From positions 80,520,001 to 80,584,000 of the forward strand of contig NC_134108.1 of NCBI RefSeq assembly GCF_040939455.1: a DNA stretch of 64,000 nucleotides, written 5' to 3'. The DNA is from Microcebus murinus. Lineage: Eukaryota; Chordata; Mammalia; Primates; Cheirogaleidae. Below the pieces are notes generated by a model. The model was not told the origin of the DNA, ran no database searches, and was given only the letters and a program-made list of their open reading frames with translations. The position numbers and the translations under genes are program-made. This document shows positions 27,830-41,179 of the stretch, piece after piece. Within the stretch, counting starts at the first letter, position 1. Each line of letters starts with the position of its first letter.

Positions 27830-27950
27830 TTGCAGGCAGTCCCCAGACTGTATGTGTGTCTGTGTTTGTTCAGAGCTGTATAGACTGGTGCCGGGGACAG
27901 TGCCACAAACTTGGTAGGCACTCAGTAAACATTTGTTGAATATGGACCAA
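27830..27950 (+). mobile_element. L2 3' end
   Basis: ACAGTGCCACAAACTTGGTA is followed by GGCACTCAGTAAACATTTGT and TGAAT, the usual L2 terminus. About 27.4-27.83 kb between the CpG island and this copy holds nothing recognised. Confidence 0.7.
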
Positions 27951-28551
27951 GAAAATGGATTAGATATTTAAAACCAAACTGTTGTACTTGGAATGAACAG
28001 TTTCTTTTTAAATGCTTCATGATGAAATAGGAAGCCAAATCAGGGATTCAGGGGCTGTTTCTTAAGGGAAGAATCAGGTGAACAGGTTACCTATTCTACA
28101 GATAAATCAGGATTGCCTATCTTCAAGCATTGCAACAGGAGATCCAGGATGTAAATGATGTGCCAATTTGTTCAATATTTTTCTAAAGAGCATAATTTTA
28201 CGTGAAGTATTACAACCACCTTATATAATATAAAACAATTTTTAAGTTGGGCTTAGAGCAATAAACTTGCCCACATTGTGTCCAATCTGTGTATTTAAGA
28301 AAGTAAATTCTGGAGGTCTGTTATTCCCAGGTTCTATTCACAGGAATTACCCTTCCTGATACTTAAACATTTTCATTATCCCTACCTTTGAGAGTATTTA
28401 ACATTCCTGCATGGACATTAAAGACACATGTTTTTGCTTCATATAAAAAAAAAAAATCATCACTTAGCACAGTGCCAGGCACAATAATTTATCAATATAT
28501 GTTATCTCTAATTGTTATTCATCCAATATGTCGTTAAAGAAGATTGAATTC

Positions 28552-28712
28552 AGCTGGGTGCAGTGGCTCATGCCTGTAGTCCTAGCTACTCTGGAGGCTG
28601 AGGGAGGAGAATCACTTGAACCCAGGAGTTGGAGACTGCACTGAGCTATGATCATGTCACTGCACTCCAGCCTGGGCAACAGAGTGAAATCCTGTCTCAA
28701 AAAAAAAAAAAA
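28552..28712 (+). mobile_element. FLAM (free left Alu monomer)
   Basis: A single 7SL-derived monomer: GCTGGGTGCAGTGGCTCATG through GCACTGAGCTATGATCATGT and CACTGCACTCCAGCCTGGGC to poly-A. The A-linker and second monomer of Alu are absent. It is a retroposon, not a functional 7SL gene. Confidence 0.85.
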
Positions 28713-29934
28713 TTATTAAATAATAATATAAGTATGTATGGAACAAGGAGAAACTAGTATGGCAATGGACTATAATAAATAGAGTTTCTGACTCCCTGTA
28801 TCCTACCCTAAACTATGCAGATACTGTAGCCATGCTCTAATGTAACTCTGTTTTCAAGTTTGTTTTGAAATCCTTTAAGGGAGAGGCCATCTTAAGGAGC
28901 TTAAGGAGGAACTGGTGCTTTAGGAACTAAACTTTTTTGGATGGAACCCAAATACATCTGGCATATCTTGAACTGTTTTTGTTTTTGTTTTTTTTTTTTA
29001 TATAGTCAGTTGTGGTTTAGGGACATTAACAAAGGTTTATTGTTACATAATTTCCTTTGAGAGTCTTTCAAATAAAATGAAAGGGCAGATCAAGGGTCAT
29101 TTCTCCAGCCTCAGGAGTTAACTCCTCACTAGTTCCCAGGAACCTAAAACCTATGGAGAAAAAAAAATAGTCTTAAAAAAATAATAAAGACAAAACCCTA
29201 AAGAAACATCTTAAATTAGAAATAGCATGCTATAATATACCCTTCCACCGACTATAGCCAGGGCCTCTGCTAGCATGCATGGGACCTTTGTACCCTTGAG
29301 AATAAGATGCCCGTTTCTCCAGGGCTTGGTGACCTGGGCCTGGACTAAACATCTTCATGCAAGACATAGCATGTGCAACCTCACATGGAGTCTCTGACCA
29401 GACCAGGCTTGCCAGAAATTTCCTAGGATCTCCCTTTCCTAAGGTAGGAGTTTATAAATGTGTTATAATTTATGAAGACAAAATGTTTTGTTTTTCTGCT
29501 CCTTTCTTCCTGCAAATGTTCAATATTTTCTTCTTGTATGATTCTGATATGTTAACCTCCACCTCCCAAGTCTACCTCTCCTGTATCCCCCCTAACCACT
29601 ACTACCACCACAGGCTCTCTTAGAAAAGTCTGTTTTCTCCCTCTTGGGACAATGCAATTATGCAACCCAAATTTTGTCCTGCATGTTTCTTTTACCTTTA
29701 CAAGGCTTAACTGCAAACATATTTCTGCCATCCATTACCTTCCCTAAAATTCTCTCTTACTATTCCCAAAGAAGTGTCCAGCAATTGAAGCAATTTCCTT
29801 ATATCAAAAACAAAATTTTCAAGGTTGCTTTAAATGAGATGCAAAAATAAATACACATGCATCTAATTTTAACTAAACTGAACTTGCAGTAGCAAAGGGA
29901 TTTCTGTGTTTTTTATTACTGATATAAAATAGCA

Positions 29935-30090
29935 AATATTTTACTATCAAGTCTTAGTAACAAATGAATTACATTCCCCCATTAGCATCTACACTATTAC
30001 TAATATTCTGATGAACCCCTGAGTCTTCCAGATATTTTACATCTACTTTATCAAAGTAGTAGTATATAATGAATGTGTACTTTTGGGTAT
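29935..30090 (+). mobile_element. MLT1-related LTR fragment
   Basis: About 155 bp roughly 75-80% identical by eye to 32,158-32,312, which lies in a recognisable MLT1 LTR. No further LTR parts are seen around it. 28.7-29.9 kb holds nothing recognised. Confidence 0.5.
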
Positions 30091-30139
30091 TTTTATTTGT
30101 TTTGTTTTCATTTCTTTCATTTAATTTTTTTCACCCGCA

Positions 30140-30530
30140 TCCACAATGGACAGTCACTGTGCATTAGATAGAATCCCTGCTTTAGGGGGTTTAGAGTGTG
30201 TTAGGGAAGATAGAAATTCAGCAAATTCAAAAGTAATCATAATAAGTGCAAAGAAGGCAAAGTGAGATCTCAGGGCTCTGGCTTTACTCTGGGGAGTCAG
30301 GAAGGTTTCCCTGGAGAGGTTACATATAAATGAAGGAATAAAGGGTAGGAGAGAAGAAGTTAACCCAAAGCAGAGAGAAAAGCACTCCTGGCCAAGGGAC
30401 TGGTGTAGACAAAGGCCCAAGGCAAGAAGAAGATTAGCCCCTACAGTGGCCAGAGAGGAGGCATGCAAGGTGGGCAGGAGACCAAGCAGGTTGGAACAAC
30501 TAATTTTGGGCTTTTAGATTTTTGTTCTTG
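30140..30530 (-). mobile_element. L2 fragment
   Basis: Reverse L2 3' region: GGAAGGTTTCCCTGGAGAGG, then AGCACTCCTGGCCAAGGGAC and AAAGGCCCAAGGCAAGAAG. 30.5-31.9 kb holds nothing recognised. Confidence 0.6.
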
Positions 30531-31929
30531 CTTTTTCAAGAAACAATCTTTAGCTTCTTTTATCAAAAGCAACTCTGTTTACATTGTTTCCGGTAGGGAT
30601 TTTTATTGCTTTAATTATTTCATAGTAAAGTGAAAGGGTAGAGAGTAAGTGACTGACCTGGCTGTATGTTAGGTGTCATCTGCAGCCTTTTTCAGGCCAC
30701 TAGAGTATTGGCTAATACACCAAAGCGATAATGTGCTGCATTTCATGGAATCTAAGAAGCATTGATTCAAAGATGTGTCTTATTTCAAAGATATCTAAAT
30801 ATGAAAAATTGTTTATTCTACAGTCCATGTAACGTAGTTTGCTAAGAGGGAATGTTTAGCATTTTTAAAGAACTGATTTATTGTTAAGAAATAGTTTACA
30901 ATTCTAAGGCCAACTCTAGATTCCTATCCAATACTGAGTATTTCACAGCTTAACGTCTTTGTACCAATCTCACTTACAGTTGTTAATAAAGCCAAAGTAA
31001 AAGTTCATAGAATTTATGAGTGTTGAATTAGTATATAATAAGACATCAGGGAAGGTAAGTTGAAATTAAGGCAAGAACTTGGTAACAAACCATTTGCATA
31101 AGTAAGTGAATAAATTCAGCCAGTAGATTAAAAATAGAGCCATATTTAAATTTAAAAAGTAATAAAACAGTCAAAAACAATGTTTGGAGTCCTTCTTTGG
31201 ACAATTCAGAAGCATTTAGACTATATTTTGATTTTTTTTTAAAAATATATATATAAACATTATAAGATACAGGAATATTTGGCTTCAAAAGAGGAAAGTA
31301 AGAGAAATTTTGCCTATTATCTCCAAAGTTATTGCTTATTTTCCATGAATAAAAATAGATACTTTTTCCAATTATTCCATTAAATATTTGTTTCTATATC
31401 ATATACCTTTTCTTTTTGTTCCTTTAAATTGATCTGACTATTTAAAAGCATTACAGTAACTGAATAAGAAATGGATATGTAAGCACATTCTGGACATTTC
31501 CCTGGCTCAGAAATATACTTGGAAATCGGTAGCCAAGGAATATGTGATTCTCATGGGTTTACTCCAGGATTCCTCAGAGTTTCTGCCCTTCTCTTTGTGA
31601 AAAGCCCTCAGAGGCAGGTTGTAGGGATGGGTTTCCTCCAGGGTCCTCTGAGTGCAGATACCCCTATGGGGACCTACCAGAACCTGCAGCTTTGCTGTCA
31701 CTGAGCCTTGGGACACACCACAGGGGATACAGGGAGACCTAAGGGCACGCATTTTGTACTCCATCTTAGGATGTAATTGCAGCCTTATGTGCCAGAGGAA
31801 CCAAATCATGCTCCTGCCCAAAGAAGAGTTCAGGCTGCTTAAGCCTAAACCAACCCCAGACTCTGGTGCCCTTCTGTGACATGTGTGTGCTCTTCAGGGG
31901 TTGGAGGGCTAAAGAGTAATTCCTGCTAG

Positions 31930-32650
31930 ACTGTCAGCAACTCCATCAGGAGAGAACAGAAGTATGGGAATGTCTGGCAAGGAGAAATATAATTCATCCA
32001 GATGGCCATCTCTTCAAAGAAAGGGGCCATCCTACTTGCTAACAACTATTTCTTCCAGGCTTCATAGCTAACAATTACCTTTAGAAGAGTACTTAGAGAG
32101 TAGCTTTGGGACCAATATTGTGGCCAATAAAATATGTTGGACATAATGGCATGTGTCAAATATTTTACTACTAAATCTTAGTAACAAATGAATTAAATTC
32201 CATCACTTGCACCCAAACTCCTGCCAAGATTCTGATGAACCCCTGGGATCTTCCAAACATTCTACGTCTAATTTATCAGAGTTGCAGGATGTGATGAGTG
32301 GGTACTTCTAAGGCTAGGTCATAAAAGGCATTGTGGCTTCCACCTTGCTCCTTTGGATTGCTTGCATACCAGCTAACAGCACAAACTTGCCAGACACGTG
32401 AGTGAGCCACCTTGGAAATGGATCCTCCAGCCCCAGTCAAGCCTTCAGATTTCTGCAGCTCTAGCTAACATCTGACTGTAACTACATAAAAGACTCCTTC
32501 CATCCAACACTTCAACAATGACCACTAACCAGCCTATCCCTTCCTAAATTCCTGACCAACAGAAAAGTAAGAGAAAATAAGTGATGATTGTTTTATTTTA
32601 AGGCGCTGTAGTTTGGAATGATTTAATACAAATCATTGGAGTAACTGGAA
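31930..32650 (+). mobile_element. MLT1-type solo LTR (ERVL-MaLR)
   Basis: The 3' two-thirds shows the MLT1 signature GGCTAGGTCATAAAAGGCAT. This is followed by CTTGCCAGACACGTGAGTGA, TAAATTCCTGACCAACAGAA and a polyadenylation-like GTTTTATTTTAAGGCGCTG end. The 5' boundary is approximate. No internal retroviral genes are present. Confidence 0.75.
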
Positions 32651-32689
32651 CATCATCATTGAGTGAACACTAGTCACCAACTTCATTTG

Positions 32690-33080
32690 CTCCACAAACT
32701 TTTATGGAGCACCTGTTATATGCCAGGTCTTCTGCTAGGTTGGGATACAAAGATATACAGGGCACAATTGTTGCTCTCAATCCTTTGGGAACACAGATGA
32801 GTACATATAAATGACAATATGAGATCCTACAAACAAAATGCTGTGAGGGCCCAAAACAAGGAATGATTTTATTTCCTTTGACAATAGAGGATTTATTTGA
32901 TCTTTCAACAAAAATGTATTTAGTGCTTTCTAGGAACCACCGTGACCTGTGATAGATCTTAGTAATAATATGGCAAACAAGACACCCATTCCTGCTCTCA
33001 AGGTCAAAGTCAAAAGCTGAGGAGATACATTGGAGGAGAGCTAAAATGAGACCATTGAATTTGGCATATTGTGACCTTAG
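32690..33080 (-). mobile_element. Two adjacent L2 3'-end fragments
   Basis: TTTATGGAGCACCTGTTATA with GCCAGGTCTTCTGC, and a second ATGTATTTAGTGCTTTCTAG with CAAACAAGACACCCATTCCT, both read as the reverse of the L2 3' end. A 237-residue open frame across them is fortuitous. 33.1-34.9 kb holds nothing recognised. Confidence 0.7.
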
Positions 33081-34999
33081 AGAGAGCAGTTTCTGTAAAA
33101 TGGTGAAAACAGATAATAAATTAGAATAGAAAGAGGAAGGAGAGTCTGCTGGTGTAGAAGATATATATTTTTTCAAGAATATTAGTGATAGAGAGAAGGG
33201 AAAAAATGGCCAGGAGCTTTGTTCTCCTTCTTGCTTTCCCTCAGCTCTGCTGGTTTCATCACTAGCAGCTTCCTTCCTCTTCTTCACTGGAGCTCGAAAC
33301 ACAGGTGATGCAGCAGAGCTGATCTGCACAGGCTCAGGGCACTGGCAGGACCCTGACAGTGGATGTTCCCTTAAATTTTGCACCCTAAGCTCCTTACTTG
33401 CCTTACTCTAGTCCTAACCCTGCAGGTGGGGGATTGCTTCTTGGCATTAAATGAACCTTAAGGAAAATTAAAACAACTTTTATAAGTTTCATAGCTACTT
33501 AAAGTCAATGATGTGTTGTATGGATATAGAAAACTGATGTTTAGTAACTACTGATGACTGTAGAATTTCCCAAAAGTCAGCCCATGGAAACAGAGAGGGG
33601 TCATTGGAGAGGCTGTCTGGCCCCTACCCCCTATTACAGGGTGGCATTTGCCATGGTGAATTCGGTAAGGTAGAGAGGCTGCCTTCAGCCACACAGACTC
33701 AGAACCTCTAACTTGTCAGTATCATTGAGTTGATCTGCCTTGAGCATGTTCACTCATACTAACTAGCTCTTGGGCTGAGTTCTCAAGAGATCAGTACATA
33801 AAACTAGAATGCCAATTCTTAATTCACAATAAGAACTGTGACAGATAAGCCTAGCACACTCCGGTGTCTGCCCACCCAGCTTGATGAGCCTAAAATCAGA
33901 GCAGATGATGCTATGGGATTGAAATGTGTAAAGATCTTAAGGTCCCAAAGCCTACAGCCTCCTTTTGTGTTCGATGGGGAACACAGCAATGTTCCCTTGA
34001 CCACAAGAAATGTTCCATTAGGAACACTGTGCTGCTTAGACTCTGCCTTTTCTATGTATCCATCAATGACCAAAGTACTTGAGTGAATTATTCAGGGAGA
34101 GTATTCTAAATCTAAAAGAACTCATACATCATGGGCTGTAGTCAAGTGGAATGCCGGCAGGAGGGTAGATTACTGGAGGGCCCATGCTCTGCCGCCTGCT
34201 GGATTGTGGGAGGTTCCAGGGTAGCTGAAAGAAAGGAGGAACACTGGGGGGCTTGGAAGTCATGGCTACGTATCAACTGGCTCTCAGTATTTCCATGTAA
34301 AGAGAATCTGTTCATATCTGAGGATATGACATTTTGTAGAAGTCCCAGGAGACAGGGCTAGCAGAGGGATTCATATGGACCTACTTATCCAGGTCTTCCC
34401 GACACAGAGACTTTCATAGAGTTGAAAATAATAAGATATCAACTCACAAGACACCCCTGAGCCTAAAACTGTCAAGATATTGGGACTTCCTATAAAAACT
34501 CAATATGCACTTTATATCTCTAATCTTACTCTCTATAGACACCAAACATATATTTATTAAATGAATCTACTGCAATAAAAATAAATCTAAGTAAACAATA
34601 CAAATGCAATTTGTGGGGAAAAAAAAAAAGAGAGAGGGCCCAATGTGCAGAAAGACAATATCAATATGGTGGGTTACATCCTAAATGCCAAAGAAACTCA
34701 CACAATATTCCTGGATTGCATGTCAAAGAGAAATGGGAATGATGCTTCTTCAGGATGGGCCACGGAAACTACAACCAGACCTGCCTGCTCTAACCAGGCC
34801 TCCTGACTAATACAGCCCAATTATGGTACACTCATCAACCGATGGCATCTAAGCACTGAATGTGCAGTGTATGTGTCTCTCTGTGTATGCCTGTGTGTGT
34901 GTGTGTGTGATCTGTTCAGCTGAAATTTTTTTATTAGTATAAATGTTAAAAATAAAATATTTGTCTCAGAAATGTAGAGGGCTCGAAAGAAGCTTCATT

Positions 35000-37110
35000 G
35001 TTACTTATGATAAAATTTCATTGTTAGTTATAAGACACTGCCAGACTGCCTACAAGTCTATCACTTTTCTTGACCCCATGAAAGAGCTAAGGTTGCAGGA
35101 CAGCCAACTGGTCCAAACTCTAAGGAGTGAGAAGGGTCTGCAGGGAGAAACAAGACCACTTGCTGGCCCAGGGCAGACACAGCCAGGTGCTAGTAGAAAG
35201 TAGCCAGAATAGTTAACGAATTGGTGAAGACTGCATGTGGGCCGGTAGGAAAATGTGGAGCCCCTGAGAGCTCCCAGTATGGGAGAGTTTGTACCTTCTT
35301 GCAGGCTGTTCTCTGAAAACCCCACCAGGAGCACATTGGGAAGACATCCCTGGTCGTGCAGGCCTGAGGAGCACAACAGCAGCCTCCGCTGAATGGGCAA
35401 GAAACCCCCACAAGGACCTCCTCCTTTCTGTCTCCTGTGGAAGAAAAGCCTTCGTCTACAAGGGGCAAGGTAACAAATGTTGTCACAGTTAGGACACTGG
35501 TGGGAGCCCACTGCAGCTGAGGAGCAGAAAATACCATCACCCTTCTACTCCTAGTTTCAGTTTGTCTGGGAATGATATGGGACTTTCAGTGCTAAAACTG
35601 GAAAAGCCCCTGACAAACTGGGAGGAGTTGGTCACCTCAACCTGTGTGAGATGCTAGAATAACTGAGGGGCCCACAGCTATGGGGGAGGGGCAGGAGTAC
35701 TGTGAGGACCAGATACCCCAGACACAGTGCTGCCTAAGACTGAGGCTTTAATAAAACAGAGAACACTCCTTCCCCACCTCCAGGATGAGTAACAAGTGAC
35801 AGAGGGATACTCCTGGAAGAGGACCAAGAGTGTGGACACAGACCTTCTCTGAGGTGCAGCACAAGGGGAAAACCTAAAGCTGAGGCGGAGCAGGCATGGG
35901 AGAAAAACTACCAGTTAACCAGCCCCCAACTGAAGCACAAAGGGTCCCTAAAGGAATACGATGACTGTGGTGCACTGAGGTATAACGGTGGTAACCATAG
36001 CTGCTGAGGAAGAGAATCAAATTCAGCCCGATGCCTAACTCAAACTCAACACACTAGAATTCTAGCAGAAGCACAAGCGAATGCATTTGCAGGCATACAA
36101 TCTATTTTCCTCATCTCTACTGTCCTACACAAGGTGTCTGGGTTTTAACCAAAAAATTAGAAGTCATCATACAAAAAGGTGAGAGAAAACAAGATACTGT
36201 CAAAAAAAAAAAAAAAAGCAATCAACAGAATCAGACTCCAGATACTACAGAGATGTTGGAACTATCTGACAGGAAATTTAAAATAACTAAGAGTGATATG
36301 ATAAAGCTCTAGTGCAAAGCAGGACACCATGCAAGATCAGACGGGTGATTTCAGGAGAGAGATGGAAACTACAAGGAAGAATCAATCAAATTGCAACGCA
36401 AGAAATGACAGCCACAGTAATAGAGGTAAAGAATGCCTTCAGGAGCACATCAGTAGAAATAATAAAGAATCAGTGAACTTGAACATCAGTCAATAGCAAT
36501 TACCCAAAACGAAACATAAAGAGGAAAAAAATTTAAAACCTCCTATGCATTTACCCAAGAGATTGAAAACTTATATTCACACAAAAACTTGTACATGAAT
36601 GTTTAGCATATCTCTATTCATAATTAGCCCAGACTGTATGGCCCAGATGTCTTTCAACCAGCAAATAGACAAGGCATGATACATCTACACAATGGAATAC
36701 TACTCAGCAATAAAAAGGAATGATTATTGACACTTGCTCCTACATTGATGAATCTCAAATATATTTTGCCGAGTAAAAGTAGCCAAACCCCCAAGACTAT
36801 AAATTATATTTTTCCATTTATATTACTTTCTGGGAAAGGCCTAAATTGAGACATAAACTAAATGGGTATATGCCAAGGGTTGGAGGTGGGGGTAGTGGTT
36901 GTCTATAAAGAAGCAGCACAAGAGAACCTTAGGGGTGATAGAACTGTTCTGTGTCATACTGTGGTGGTGCGTACGTGGCTCTAAGTATTTGTCAAAACCC
37001 AAAGAATATAAACCACAATGAGTGAATCTTACTTTATGCAAACTAAATAAAAGTATACTAAGATGTGGAAGTATCCCAAAATGGAATACAAACTCTAACA
37101 ATGTTACTAG
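35000..37110 (+). mobile_element. Internally deleted old L1 (5' UTR/ORF1 joined to ORF2 end/3' UTR)
   Basis: 35.0-36.53 kb reads as an old L1 leader and ORF1 start (GATGTTGGAACTATCTGACA, then GAGATGGAAACTACAAGGAA). From about 36,536 it jumps to the ORF2 terminus and 3' UTR (ATGGAATACTACTCAGCAAT, then GATAGAACTGTTCTGTGTCA). Almost all of ORF2 is missing at the junction. Short ORFs here are L1 remnants. Confidence 0.75.
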
Positions 37111-37509
37111 CCTAACATTACTATGTAAGGTATAAAAACATTACCACACAACACGGGTGGGAAACAGAACTAACCTAAGTAACTCTAGAAATCAGCGTTT
37201 TAATCAGATATTATTAAAAATAAATATAATAACCATTGTACATAGTTACTACATTCTACTTCATAAATGTGAATCTCACAGGGATATGAGTTAGCAATTC
37301 TGAAACTGCTTGTGTATATTAAGACTGAACAACAAGAAAAAAATATACATTGAAAACTGAGAGAGCCAGGTTTCTGACTGTTTGAGAAAGAATAAACCTT
37401 ATAGTATTAAACTAAAATTGGATTGGAGCTACGAACTCATGGTTTGAAATATATATACAAACTAGTATAAATATAGAAATAAATGTATCTGTGTATGCAT
37501 GGAGCTAAT

Positions 37510-37537
37510 ATATGTATACACCCGGGTGTATACATAT
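37510..37537. repeat. 28-bp perfect palindrome
   Basis: ATATGTATACACCC is immediately followed by its exact reverse complement, centred on CCCGGG with no spacer. Confidence 0.95.
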
Positions 37538-37899
37538 GATCTACTTTTTTTTTCAAATTCATGCACCTCCTTCAAGACAAGCTTGATGCCACCTTCTCCA
37601 TGCAGACTTCCAGTTTGGTGTCTGCACATTCCTATTTTGCTCTATAATTGTTTTATGGCACCTGTCAGGTTTGAATTGTTTTTTTTTTACATATCCTAGT
37701 TTTTTGTACATATTTCCAGATAGAAAACTCTTAAAATTTGCTTCTTTGGCTTTTATCTTTTACAACGCCTTCCATGGTCTCTGAAGTAGTATAGACAGTT
37801 AATTTACTGAATGGAACTTAATGTTAGTGATATCGAGACACAAATCTGAACACACACGTAGTAATTAACATGCCCTTCAGGTAACCAGTTCTCTTCAAG

Positions 37900-38990
37900 C
37901 TAGACTTCTCCTCAGAGCCTTAGAAGACCCAAAGATAGCCTTCAGGGTTCAGTCCTGGGCCCTCAGCTTTTCCCCTTTCACTGCATCTTTAATATGGTCT
38001 AGTCCCTGTGGCTATGAAAACTAGATCTTGATGACCCTTGAATGTATATATCCAGCCTTAACTGCTCCTCAGAGTGTCTTCCTGATCCCCTCCTGTCCCT
38101 CCCCCACCTGCCTCCAGCAGCAGGGAGGCTGTGCCAGCTTTTCCTCAGGCCTCTCCCCCAGTTGACCCACTCCTGGCCATCACGGCCATAGTCCAAGCAT
38201 TGTCATCTCCCCACCAAACTTCTGAAAGCTTCTAAACTGATTTTACACACTTTATTTCACTCCAACTTATCCTTCAGAAAGCAGTTAGAACGGTTGTTTT
38301 AAAAATCTAAATCACAGCATGTGACTGTTTAAATTGTTTGAAATTCTTCAGTGGCTCCCCATTATACAGGATAAAATCCAGTCACTTCATGTTTTTGTCC
38401 TTAAAACTCTGCGCACAACTACACTCCCAGTCATGAATGAGCCTGCAGTCAGTTCCTCAGACTCAGCTGCCTCTTGCTGTCTGTAGGGCATTTGCAACCA
38501 TGGTTTACTTTTGCTAGAGCAGAGCTCCTCAAAATATCTGTGGTGAAGGATCAAGTCTTTTCCTCCCAGATCTATCAAGGAATTATCCTTTTGTAAAATT
38601 CAGTAAAAAAACCAACTACTAGAAAATGTTTTTAAAGACTTTTATTTTTAGATTTGACAGACATAACATTAGTCTTATCAATTTGCTATAAATGTTACAA
38701 ATGCTTACTCTCGATTTCTGTACAGATTTTATTAGAGTCCAGGAACAGTTTTCTGTTGAGTAGTCCAGTGCTATGGTACTCTATGTATGACTGATTCTAT
38801 CTGAGTTTTAAGGTCTCAGCTGAAATACTACTTCCTCAAAGAGTCTATCTTGACCATACTATCTATCTGATTAAGACCATCCCCATTTTTGATACTGCAT
38901 TTTCTGTCACTATTTCTTTCATTCATATCAATAACACATGTGTAAATTATACATGCACACACATTTCTGTGCTTACTTTAGTCTCTGCTT
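37900..38990 (+). mobile_element. Old L2-like LINE fragments
   Basis: Includes AGTGGCTCCCCATTATACAG, then GGATAAAATCCAGTCACTTC and GGTCTCAGCTGAAATACTAC with CTTCCTCAAAGAGTC, typical of a dispersed LINE 3' region. It is probably several pieces with gaps. 39.0-39.83 kb holds nothing recognised. Confidence 0.6.
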
Positions 38991-39834
38991 CTCTTCATAA
39001 ACTCCAGATATCAGTGACCATGACGATTTTGTTCACTAGGGTGTAAGATTGCAAAGTCACACAATGTCAAGTGTGATTTGGGACTGATGGATTTCCCAGA
39101 GTCTTTACTGTGCTAATATGAACTGTGAAATTCCAAGAGAGAAGTATAAAGTCCAGAATTTCCCAAACTCATTTGACCTTGGACCATTTCTTCAGAATTT
39201 ACATTATAGAATACATTGTAGGAAATACTTATCTAAAGAAACACCTGGAAATTTTGAATGTGCTAAAACTACTTTTACTGGGTTATAAAAGTTAAGGTAC
39301 ACTGATATTTAAACTTAACTTGCTATCATCATTTTGTGAATAGAGGACAAAGTAGAGAATTGTAATTATGCCAAAGATTTGGTGGGATAAGGGTGTTTGA
39401 CATTTATTTGCCCATTTTTATTTCACTTTCCTTTCTATCCTTTCATTGCTGAAAATTAAATTTCCCAAATTTCTCAGCCAAATAACATCTGGATAGGTTC
39501 TTCCAAAAAGAGGCACTGTCAGGAGATTGGAAAGATTAAGAAAAAGAAAAGATTTATTTTATTTAAAAAAAGAGAAAATTCTAACTACTTCTGGCAGCAG
39601 TGGGTAGCCTTGGACTTCAGCAACCTTCTGTGGCTCCAGCTCTGCTCACCCTTGTATGAAATCTTCTCTGTTTGAAATACCTAGAGTGGTTTCTATTTTT
39701 TCTGACTAGACACTAATTGATGGTGGTTAGGATTAGAAAATGTGATGTGATCTCCCAAACAGATTGCATGAGAGTAGAAAAAATGTCATCTGCATTATCT
39801 GATGTCAGTATGAGTCTCAGCTAAAAAGAAATAA

Positions 39835-40150
39835 ATTAATGTCTTTTGTAGCAATTTAGATGGAACTGGAGACAATTACCCTAAGTGAAGTATCTCAACA
39901 ATGAAAAAACACCACATGTACTCTCTAATAATTTGAAACTAATCTATGGACACACATGGGCACAGAGAGAAGTAAAAGTCACTGTAAATCAAGAAGTGGG
40001 GGAGGGGTAAAATCCTACCTAACAGGTACAGTAAACACTATTTCGGTGATGGGCGCACTTACAGCCCTGCCTAAAGCATTATAAAAGCTATCCACATAAC
40101 AAAAACATTTGTGCCCCCTTAATATTTTGTATTACAAAACATAAAATAAA
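39835..40150 (+). mobile_element. 5'-truncated lemur-type L1 3' end
   Basis: Starts in the ORF2 C-terminal region (TTAGATGGAACTGGAGACAA). It then runs through GTGATGGGCGCACTTACAGC to the 3' terminus AAAACATTTGTGCCCCCTTA and an A-rich tail. Confidence 0.8.
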
Positions 40151-40920
40151 TGTGAAAGGCAAAACAATAAAACTTCTAGGATAAAGAAACAAAAGGAAAT
40201 ACACAAACTGTATTAAGATTATAAAAGACTTTTTAAACAAGATGCAAAAAGCTTTATCTATAATGAAAAAGATTGATAAATTACTACATTAAAATGAATA
40301 GTGTTTATTATCAAAAGACAATATTATGAGAGTGAAGAAGTAAGCTGGAGCCTAGGAGAAGATATCCATAGCACATATATATGAGAAAGGACTTATATAC
40401 AAAATATGTGAAGATTCCTACGATCAATTAGAACCATTCTAACAAATGGGCTAAAAACTCGAGCAGGCATTTTGAAGTAGAGTATATCCAAATGGCTGAT
40501 ATGTACGGAAAGGTGTTCGATGTTATTAGTCATCAAGGAAATGCAAATTAACTCCACAATGAGATTTTATTACAGATTCACTGGGACAGCTATGACTGAT
40601 CAAACCAGTGTGCAGAGGGTATGGAAGAGCTTAAAATCTCATACCCTGTGCACCTACGCATGAATTCACACAACTCTGGCAGTGTTTTGCAGTACCTTCT
40701 GAAGCTGAATATGCACATACACCATAATACAGAAATTTAGTTAATATAATTCGGTACATATGTATACCAAACGACATGTACAGAAATGCTTACAGCAGCA
40801 TTATTTGTAATAATAATAAAAATAGTAAAACTGAAAAAAAAAGTAAACAGAAAGAGAAACATCCATAGCAAAATGGAATGATGAATCATGGGAACAACAT
40901 CATGAATAAAAACAAGAGAA
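40150..40920 (+). mobile_element. Old L1 ORF2 fragment
   Basis: GGCAAAACAATAAAACTTCT through TCATCAAGGAAATGCAAATT to TACAGCAGCATTATTTGTAA follows the order of the L1 ORF2 3' half, heavily decayed. The younger L1 above abuts it. Confidence 0.7.
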
Positions 40921-41179
40921 CAGGGCTTTCATTTTGATCACTCATAGGTTGATCTTTGTCTGTCACTTCGCTGTTCACTGTCTTCACTTCCTTCCTTATT
41001 TGATCACCTCCAATACCAAAGGGTGGCCCTGCATGATCTCTTCCAAGCCACCCCAAATAAGCAATCTCAGTCAAGGCACTGTGCTTGCTCTGCCAGTGCA
41101 GCTTCAGGACAAGCCTCCCAGTTTCCCACTGGACTATCACCCCAAATCCTGTCTAAGTAAAATCTGGAGTTGCCACTAT

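Noticed and set aside
28552..28712. Possible 7SL-like RNA gene
   Set aside because: Only the Alu-domain monomer with a poly-A tail is present, so it is a FLAM retroposon.
32670..33383. 237-codon minus-strand open frame
   Set aside because: It runs through two reversed L2 3' ends and adjacent sequence. No domain is visible and the L2 non-coding end explains most of it.
35050..35540. Overlapping frames of 116-153 codons on the minus strand
   Set aside because: Antisense to an old L1 leader/ORF1 region, with no conserved motif.
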